Source: Nonomuraea sp. (GTDB taxonomy: Bacteria > Actinomycetota > Actinomycetes > Streptosporangiales > Streptosporangiaceae). From it: a DNA stretch of 10,686 nucleotides. The notes below the pieces were generated by a model. It was not told the origin of the DNA, made no database searches, and saw only the letters and a program-made list of their open reading frames with translations. The translations under genes and the position numbers were made by a program. Location: positions 1 through 10,686 of the forward strand of contig JABFVJ010000287.1 of assembly GCA_013362835.1 (NCBI GenBank), read 5' to 3'. Below, piece after piece: positions 7,147-10,686 of the stretch. Numbering within the stretch: the first letter of the stretch is position 1; each line of letters begins with the position of its first letter.

Positions 7147-7784
7147 TCACTCACCGCCTTCAGCAGCTGCTTGCCGGGACTGATGACGGTGCATCCACAG
7201 GATGAGCCCGAAGAAGTCAGGCAGCGTCAGACCGTCGACGACGTCAGGGGTGTAGTGGAGGAGGTAGCCGAAGAGGGCGAGCCACTCTCCTCGGACAACG
7301 TCGATGTCGGGGTCGAATTCGAGGGCGGGCTCGGCTGGTCCTCCGGCGGGGGCTCCTCGGCCTCCGCCTCTTTTGGGCCCTGCTGCATCTCAGCGATCAG
7401 CTGCTCGGCGTGCTCCGGGTCCGCGGCCACCTTGACGATCCGCTGGACGATAGCGGCCACCTGGTCGCGGGTCACGTCCGGGTCTGTGTCCACCACCCGG
7501 AACGCGTTCTCGACGTACTCGGTGACCTCGCGCCGGTCCATGCGGCTGGTCATCTCACCGATGAGCGGGTCGAAGTCGCCGTACCGAAGGGAGGGCTGGT
7601 CTCGCTTCTTCAGCACCCAGACGATGGCGCGCATCGCCTCGGGGTCGTCCGAGTCCAGCCCTTGCTCGACCTCGCCCCACTTCATGCCGGCCGTGCGCTG
7701 CACGATGGACGCCTCGGAGGTGCGGAGCGAGCGAGCGTCGTACTGCTGCGGCTCGCCGCCTTCGGGGGTGTAAACGATGATCAC
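7147..7784 (-). CDS. Tail assembly chaperone, -1 frameshift fusion (gpGT-like, 212 aa)
   Basis: The long chaperone form is predicted by -1 ribosomal frameshifting, as in lambda G/GT and most long-tailed phages. Residues 1-138 are shared with the short form. At the slippery heptamer the ribosome backs up one base at 7371 and continues for 74 codons in the -1 frame to a TGA at 7149-7147. The new segment has a Gly/Arg/Pro linker (RGGGRGAPAGG...) and then a conserved-looking helical domain: EFDPDIDVVRGEWLALFGYL, LHYTPDVVDGLTLPDFFGLI and LWMHRHQ. The Trp/Leu/Phe-rich Y..L-P-D-F-F pattern fits the T half of actinophage chaperones. In lambda the T part contacts the tail tube protein while the G part coats the tape measure. 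The domain has no start codon or SD of its own, and it ends three bases before the tape measure ATG, leaving no other way to express it. Coordinates span join(7371-7784, 7147-7371) on the minus strand. Confidence 0.85.
7227..7784 (-). CDS. Tail assembly chaperone, short form (gpG-like, 185 aa)
   Basis: This is the unshifted chaperone, normally the major product, which keeps the tape measure soluble during tail polymerisation. Residues 1-138 form the likely folded part, with YDARSLRTSEASIVQRTAGM near the N-terminus, a PLIGEMTSRMDRREVTEYVE helix region (about 73-92) and a charged helical region up to AEMQQGPK. After residue 138 the unshifted frame runs 47 more codons as a Ser/Thr/Pro tail that looks disordered. 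Its sequence is dictated by the overlapping -1 frame. The start is GTG 7784, preceded by TAGGAG that shares the stop of the HK97-gp10-like gene ten bases upstream. Position between the tube protein and tape measure supports the call as strongly as the sequence does. Confidence 0.88.
   Translation of the reverse strand: MIIVYTPEGGEPQQYDARSLRTSEASIVQRTAGMKWGEVEQGLDSDDPEAMRAIVWVLKKRDQPSLRYGDFDPLIGEMTSRMDRREVTEYVENAFRVVDTDPDVTRDQVAAIVQRIVKVAADPEHAEQLIAEMQQGPKEAEAEEPPPEDQPSPPSNSTPTSTLSEESGSPSSATSSTTPLTSSTV
7345..7368 (-). promoter_or_regulatory. Possible stimulatory hairpin downstream of the slippery site
   Basis: Two bases after the heptamer the transcript reads GGCGGAGG, an eight-base loop CCGAGGAG, then CCCCCGCC. 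The arms pair at seven of eight positions, with one A/C mismatch. Such hairpins often stimulate -1 frameshifting, although the two-base spacer is shorter than the usual five to nine. In DNA this GC-rich, chance hairpins are common, so this is a hand-found candidate only. Confidence 0.4.
7371..7377 (-). promoter_or_regulatory. Programmed -1 frameshift slippery site C CCA AAA
   Basis: The minus strand reads CCCAAAA with the chaperone frame phased C CCA AAA (codons 137-138 are CCA and AAA). This matches the X XXY YYZ consensus for simultaneous -1 slippage of the P- and A-site tRNAs, and a G follows. It is placed exactly where the open -1 frame must be entered to join the T-like domain. Confidence 0.85.
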
Positions 7785-7794
7785 TCTGGTGCTC

Positions 7795-8307
7795 CTATTC
7801 CAGGTGACGGCGCACGTCGTCCACGACGCGCTCTACTTCACGGGTGATGCGGGGGGTGTGGGCGCGCACCGTCTTGTCCCACCACAAGGGGGTGGTGGTC
7901 TGCTGCACCCAGCGGCGTTTGTTGCCGAACACGGGGTGCCGCAGGCGGCCTTCGTGGAGGCGGTTCACCACGCCCATCGTGATGTCCGGCGGCAGCAGGT
8001 TCTTGTCCAGCCACACCCGGGCGCCCGGATTACCGGTGGTGCGGACCGAGATCCTCACGGCCCCGGCGATGCTCGCCCGCAGCGGGCGGGTCGTCGGCGA
8101 CGGCCCGCCGCGCCCCCCGGACTTGCGTGCCTGCGAGGTGATGTTGAGGTTGCGGATGACGTCTTGCAGGTCGTCCCGCAGCGGCTCGGCCGCGCGCCGG
8201 ATGCGGCGCTGCATGGACTGTCGGATGTTCTCGTGCCCGGCCCGGCGCAGCTGCCGCTGTAGCTCCAGCAGCTGGCCGGTGCCGACCACGCGGATGTCCC
8301 GCACCAT
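7795..8307 (-). CDS. HK97 gp10-like head-tail/tail protein (170 aa)
   Basis: This resembles the HK97-gp10-like family of head-tail joining or tail-completion proteins. The N-terminal 60 residues form a long amphipathic helix rich in Arg/Gln/Leu (LLELQRQLRRAGHENIRQSM). A basic Gly/Arg/Pro linker follows (60-75). Then comes a beta segment, SIAGAVRISVRTTGNPGARV, and the family-typical N-x-L-H-x-G-R-L-RHPVFGN-x-x-x-WV-x-Q block (115-136), with P-x-WW at 140-143 and a terminal charged helix. The ATG at 8307 is nine bases after the tube protein stop, with a GAGG overlapping that stop. The gene sits after the tube gene rather than before it, so its role in this phage may differ from the joining role usually given to the family. 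Confidence 0.82.
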   Translation of the reverse strand: MVRDIRVVGTGQLLELQRQLRRAGHENIRQSMQRRIRRAAEPLRDDLQDVIRNLNITSQARKSGGRGGPSPTTRPLRASIAGAVRISVRTTGNPGARVWLDKNLLPPDITMGVVNRLHEGRLRHPVFGNKRRWVQQTTTPLWWDKTVRAHTPRITREVERVVDDVRRHLE

Positions 8308-8318
8308 GAGGTCACCTC
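8308..8318 (-). promoter_or_regulatory. Shine-Dalgarno embedded in an 11-base palindrome before the gp10-like start
   Basis: The transcript reads GAGG UGA CCUC immediately before the AUG. GAGG is the SD and also overlaps the UGA stop of the tube gene. It can pair with CCUC across a three-base loop, which would hide the SD until a ribosome terminating on the tube gene opens it. The pairing is seen in the sequence; the regulatory effect is inference. Confidence 0.4.
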
Positions 8319-9303
8319 ACAGCGCGGTGTCGGTGCTCTGGTACTCGATCTTCGTGGCGTTGGTCCCGTCGAAGAGTCCGGTGAAGTTGAACGTCGGCTT
8401 CACCACGCCGAAGCCGTCGACAGCCGGCGGCCCCTCGTCCAGCTTGATCGCGGGGATGACGATCCGGAAAGTCTCGTCATAGGTGCTGGCGATGTTCGGG
8501 CCGATGAACTCCCACACCAGAGAGGTCGCCGCGTCAGAGGTGTGCAGGTCGTCCAGGGCCGTCGAGACGTAGTCCGTCTCAATGCTCCCTGTGATCTTGA
8601 CCTGGTCGTTCTCGATCGGCTCCTTCTTCAGCCCGGCCTGCCCGGCGTAGAACCTCTCGACATCCTGCGGCCGCTCGATCTTGACGCTGACCTTACGGAT
8701 GCCGTCGTGGGCCGTCTCCGAGGAGTACGTGCCGGTCTTGACGGCCATCTGCCCGAAGTGGAACGGGGACATGGGCGCATAGCTCGCCACCGCCAGTGTC
8801 TGCGTCTCGTCGCAGTCTTTGCTGTCGATCTCGAAGGTGGCCATCAGCATGCCGCCGACCTCGCACGAGAATTCCGCGCTGATGATCTTGCAGCCGACGA
8901 ACGTCTTGTCCGTGACGACGCCCGTGGTCAGGGGCACACCCTTCTGGATCGTCAGGCTCTTGCCGGCCACGCTCGCCAGGGTGTGCGTCTGGAGGTAGGC
9001 CGTCGTCACGCCCTGCTGCACCGGGGTCACCGAAGTGCCCATGAGCCCTTGAAGCAGGAGGCCCATCGACTTGTTCGTGACCTCGATGTCGAACGAGCCA
9101 GAAGCCTCCTTGCGAGTCACCACGCGCCGCGCCGCCAGCGGCACAAGTCGGCCGGCAGCGATGCCAGCGGACTGCGCGGTCGTCTTCTTGAGGGCCAGGC
9201 CCTCCTTGGTGAACTCGATGAACTTGCTGGGGGCGACGAACGTCCCGTAGGTCGACTCGGCCGCGATGCCGAGCTGGGCGCCGAGCCCGGATCCGATCGC
9301 CAT
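8317..9303 (-). CDS. Major tail tube protein (328 aa)
   Basis: Main structural subunit of the tail tube, needed in many copies per virion. The N-terminus GSGLGAQLGIAAESTYGTFV followed by a K-F-I-E-F-x-x-E-x-L pattern is characteristic of actinophage tube proteins. The body alternates short beta segments (for example GSFDIEVTNKSMGLLLQGLM, CEVGGMLMATFEID, VSVKIERPQDVERFY, NDQVKITGSIETDYVS) and ends with a beta segment TFNFTGLFDG and a KIEYQST tail. Length is normal for this group, and no Ig-like decoration domain is seen at the C-terminus. The start ATG 9303 lies three bases after the previous stop and has a strong AAGGAGG inside the preceding coding region, consistent with high expression. It is followed by the gp10-like and chaperone genes, which supports the call. 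Confidence 0.92.
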   Translation of the reverse strand: MAIGSGLGAQLGIAAESTYGTFVAPSKFIEFTKEGLALKKTTAQSAGIAAGRLVPLAARRVVTRKEASGSFDIEVTNKSMGLLLQGLMGTSVTPVQQGVTTAYLQTHTLASVAGKSLTIQKGVPLTTGVVTDKTFVGCKIISAEFSCEVGGMLMATFEIDSKDCDETQTLAVASYAPMSPFHFGQMAVKTGTYSSETAHDGIRKVSVKIERPQDVERFYAGQAGLKKEPIENDQVKITGSIETDYVSTALDDLHTSDAATSLVWEFIGPNIASTYDETFRIVIPAIKLDEGPPAVDGFGVVKPTFNFTGLFDGTNATKIEYQSTDTAL

Positions 9304-9306
9304 GGA

Positions 9307-9525
9307 TCAGCCCTCCTTCTGCGGCGCCGACTTGGCCGCGGTCTTCTTGGCCGGAGCCGACTTCGCCGCCGGCTCCTCGACGGCCTCCCAGTTCGCGCTC
9401 TGGCAGACGTAGCCTTCGAACCTGTCGTCCGGTACCTCGACCACCTCGTCGGGGTGGACGACACGCTCGGGGCCGAGCTCGGGCACGGTCACCGGGTCCG
9501 CGCCCAGGTAGCGCACACGCGCCAT
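9307..9525 (-). CDS. Small structural-module protein with Ala/Lys-rich tail (72 aa)
   Basis: Function is not known. Residues 1-50 look like a small beta domain (RVRYLGADPVTVPELG, then V-V-H-P-D-E-V-V-E-V-P, then YVCQSANWEAV), a pattern that recurs in little proteins beside actinophage tail tube genes. From residue 51 the chain is low-complexity and basic, with AAKSAPAKK and AAKSAPQKEG repeats, probably disordered. The start ATG 9525 is 13 bases after the terminator-like gene stop and has GAGGGAGAG upstream. Coding support comes from the tight spacing to both neighbours and the fact that the tube gene's SD lies in its last codons. It might be a minor virion component or an assembly factor. Confidence 0.78.
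   Translation of the reverse strand: MARVRYLGADPVTVPELGPERVVHPDEVVEVPDDRFEGYVCQSANWEAVEEPAAKSAPAKKTAAKSAPQKEG
9312..9318 (-). promoter_or_regulatory. Strong Shine-Dalgarno of the major tail tube gene
   Basis: AAGGAGG lies eight bases before ATG 9303, within the final codons of the 72-residue gene (in the QKEG coding stretch). It is one of the best SD matches in the window, in keeping with the large number of tube subunits required. Confidence 0.75.
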
Positions 9526-9538
9526 GGGTCTCTCCCTC

Positions 9539-10006
9539 TCAGATCCGGGCGTGGCAGGTCACCGTGAACGCCAGGGCTGCCCGTGTGCCCTGGTCGGTGA
9601 AGTACTGGCGCAGCGACGCCCGTGTGAGGTGCGCCCACATCACGGCGCCGTTCAGGGTCGGCGCCTCGGGGTTCGGCCCGGTGGCGCGCAGCTCCTGCTC
9701 GACGACGCCGAGGATCTCGAAGGCCCGGCCGCGGACCGTGTTGAACCCGTCGTCGCCGGACCACACGTCGAGTACGCAGGCGATGCTGAAGTCCTCGTCA
9801 CGGGTGCGAGCGCCAGCGCCGTTGAAGTTCTGCGCCGTCTCGGCGTCCTGGGCCTCGCCGCCGGACCAGCCGACCGCGAGGTAGTCCTGTGTGGCGACGT
9901 CGTTGGTCGGCATGCCGTCGATGACGGTGACGCCTTCCAGGGCGCTGGCTGCCTGGAGGATCGCGACGAGCGCGTTGATGGCGCCGGGGACGGCAGAGGT
10001 GGCCAT
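9539..10006 (-). CDS. Tail terminator / head-tail completion protein (155 aa)
   Basis: Likely caps the tail tube and joins it to the head connector. The N-terminal helix (PGAINALVAILQAASAL) leads into a beta strand VTVIDGMP. A central beta strand then carries FSIACVLDVWSGDDGF, a helix follows (VRGRAFEILGVVEQELRA), and the C-terminal pair LTRASLRQYFTDQGTRAALA plus FTVTCHARI closes a small alpha/beta fold. That order, length and the final F-x-V-x-x-x-A-R-I match actinophage tail-terminator-type proteins found between the connector and the tube genes. The ATG at 10006 abuts the connector TAG with no gap, and a GGGAG sits about eight bases upstream inside the connector's end. The family is inferred from pattern and position. 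Confidence 0.72.
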   Translation of the reverse strand: MATSAVPGAINALVAILQAASALEGVTVIDGMPTNDVATQDYLAVGWSGGEAQDAETAQNFNGAGARTRDEDFSIACVLDVWSGDDGFNTVRGRAFEILGVVEQELRATGPNPEAPTLNGAVMWAHLTRASLRQYFTDQGTRAALAFTVTCHARI

Positions 10007-10686
10007 CTATCCCACTCCCGGGGGAAGTCGGTCGGGGTCGAGCAGCTGCACGGCCCTGTTGGGGATCGCGAAGCCGAGGCCCGGGATGGGCTCGGTCACG
10101 TCGTAGTCGTCGACGCCGCGCTGCGGTCGGCCCGGTCCCTGCCGGGTCCGCCACAGGTGCTGGAGGATGATGCGCGCGGCACCGCGGATGTTCGCCGTCA
10201 CCACCGAGCGGCCGACCACGTAGGTGAAGAGCAGAGGGCCGTAGAGGATGCCGCCGTCGATGCGGGTGACGATGCCGGTGTCGCCGTCCAGGTCCAGGTC
10301 GGCCACGTCGTAGGACGTGCCGCCGGTGACGAGCGCGGCGGCGCTGGTGAGTTCGACCGCCGGCGTCTGCGTCAGCAGCACCGACCGCGCGCTCTTGAAC
10401 CGCACATGCTCGACGACCGTGCGGACCGCGACCGGCCCGACGAACTGCTCGACCGCGCGCGTGCACGCTTCGTTCCAGTCACGGATCTCGTCGTCGTCCG
10501 CGGTGTCGGTCTTCTTCAGGTGCGCCTTCGCTTCCCGCAGCGACAGGATGGTCGGCGGTACTGCCTCTCGCACGTCGAACGCGTCGGTGTAGGCGCCAGC
10601 GTTGATGCCGGTCGCGACCCAGCGCACGGAGTGCCGGCCGGGCTGCACGGTCGGATAGTCGTAGGCGTACTGCCCGGTCGCGGTCG
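10007..10686 (-). CDS. Head-tail connector (gp6-like) with Ig-like N-terminal part, 5' end outside window
   Basis: Connector protein expected under the portal, linking head and tail. About 225 residues are visible and the frame stays open to the right edge, so the gene is partial. The visible N-terminal part ends an Ig-like/beta-sandwich domain: GQYAYDYPTVQPGRHSVRW, then VATG...YTDAFDVRE. From ILSLREAKAHLKK the gp6-like helical domain begins, with the typical D-x-E-I-x-x-W-x-x-A-x-x-x-V-E-x-x-V pattern. Beta strands follow (VRTVVEHVRF; GILYGPLLFTYVVGR), then a helix ANIRGAARIILQHLWRTRQG and a C-terminal IPGLGFAIPNRAVQLL tail typical of these connectors. A GTG at 10648 could be read as a start, but the upstream codons continue the Ig-like domain, so it is internal. 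It abuts the terminator gene directly. Confidence 0.85.
   Translation of the reverse strand, partial: TATGQYAYDYPTVQPGRHSVRWVATGINAGAYTDAFDVREAVPPTILSLREAKAHLKKTDTADDDEIRDWNEACTRAVEQFVGPVAVRTVVEHVRFKSARSVLLTQTPAVELTSAAALVTGGTSYDVADLDLDGDTGIVTRIDGGILYGPLLFTYVVGRSVVTANIRGAARIILQHLWRTRQGPGRPQRGVDDYDVTEPIPGLGFAIPNRAVQLLDPDRLPPGVG

Noticed and set aside
6446..7150. A 234-codon minus-strand frame starting seven bases before the tape measure ATG
   Set aside because: It overlaps the tape measure in another frame and is Arg/Gly-rich without domains; it is a shadow of the tape measure.
7144..7226. A missing or extra small gene between the chaperone stop (0 frame) and the tape measure
   Set aside because: These bases are the 3' end of the -1 frame chaperone domain, so the apparent gap is explained by frameshifting.
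3631..7773. A 1380-codon open frame on the plus strand, antisense to the tape measure and chaperone genes
   Set aside because: It is composed of Arg/Gly/Leu/Val-rich sequence with no recognisable domain, covers several convincing minus-strand genes, and is the expected mirror of GC-rich third positions.
10646..10648. GTG as the start of the connector gene
   Set aside because: Codons upstream remain open to the window edge and complete an Ig-like strand pattern (GQYAYDYPT), so the gene begins outside the window.
1..10686. CRISPR array, tRNA, insertion sequence, diversity-generating retroelement or attachment site
   Set aside because: I saw no regularly spaced repeats, cloverleaf, transposase or reverse transcriptase motif, and the coding genes leave no room between them; everything read as ordinary virion genes.

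Overview
The window is a GC-rich (roughly two-thirds G+C by eye), tightly packed block of siphophage morphogenesis genes, all on the minus strand. GTG starts are frequent and third codon positions are strongly G/C. Gene contents and protein styles match phages or prophages of high-GC actinomycetes, most likely Streptomyces or a relative. No integrase, attachment site, lysis gene, tRNA or host gene is visible, so a free phage and an integrated prophage cannot be told apart.

Read in the direction of transcription (from the right edge leftwards), the order is: a head-tail connector cut by the right edge, with an Ig-like N-terminal part (10007-10686); a tail-terminator-like protein (9539-10006); a small basic-tailed protein (9307-9525); the major tail tube protein (8317-9303); an HK97-gp10-like protein (7795-8307); the tail assembly chaperone, made as a short form (7227-7784) and a predicted -1 frameshift fusion (7147-7784); a 1225-residue tape measure protein (3466-7143); an 813-residue tail-tip protein carrying two inserted jelly-roll-like domains (1013-3454); a zinc-ribbon protein of unknown role (541-1002); a short fibre-like protein (41-544); and the first ten codons of a further gene leaving the window at the left edge.

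Together the genes join the head to the tail, polymerise the tail tube around the tape measure with the help of the chaperones, and build the adsorption tip. Intergenic gaps are 0-13 bases, several Shine-Dalgarno sequences overlap the preceding stop codon, and there is one ATGA overlap. The whole stretch therefore looks like one operon with translational coupling. No promoter or terminator was seen inside it, and no gene-free stretch exceeds 13 bases.

The most specific observations are: a textbook -1 slippery heptamer C CCA AAA followed by a possible GC-rich hairpin, which restores the missing second half of the chaperone; two separate lectin-like insertions in the tail-tip protein; a CxC...CxxC zinc-ribbon protein among the adsorption genes; and an HK97-gp10-like gene placed after, not before, the tail tube gene. 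Nothing here amounts to a wholly new system. The new content is most likely in the receptor-binding domains and the zinc-ribbon gene.
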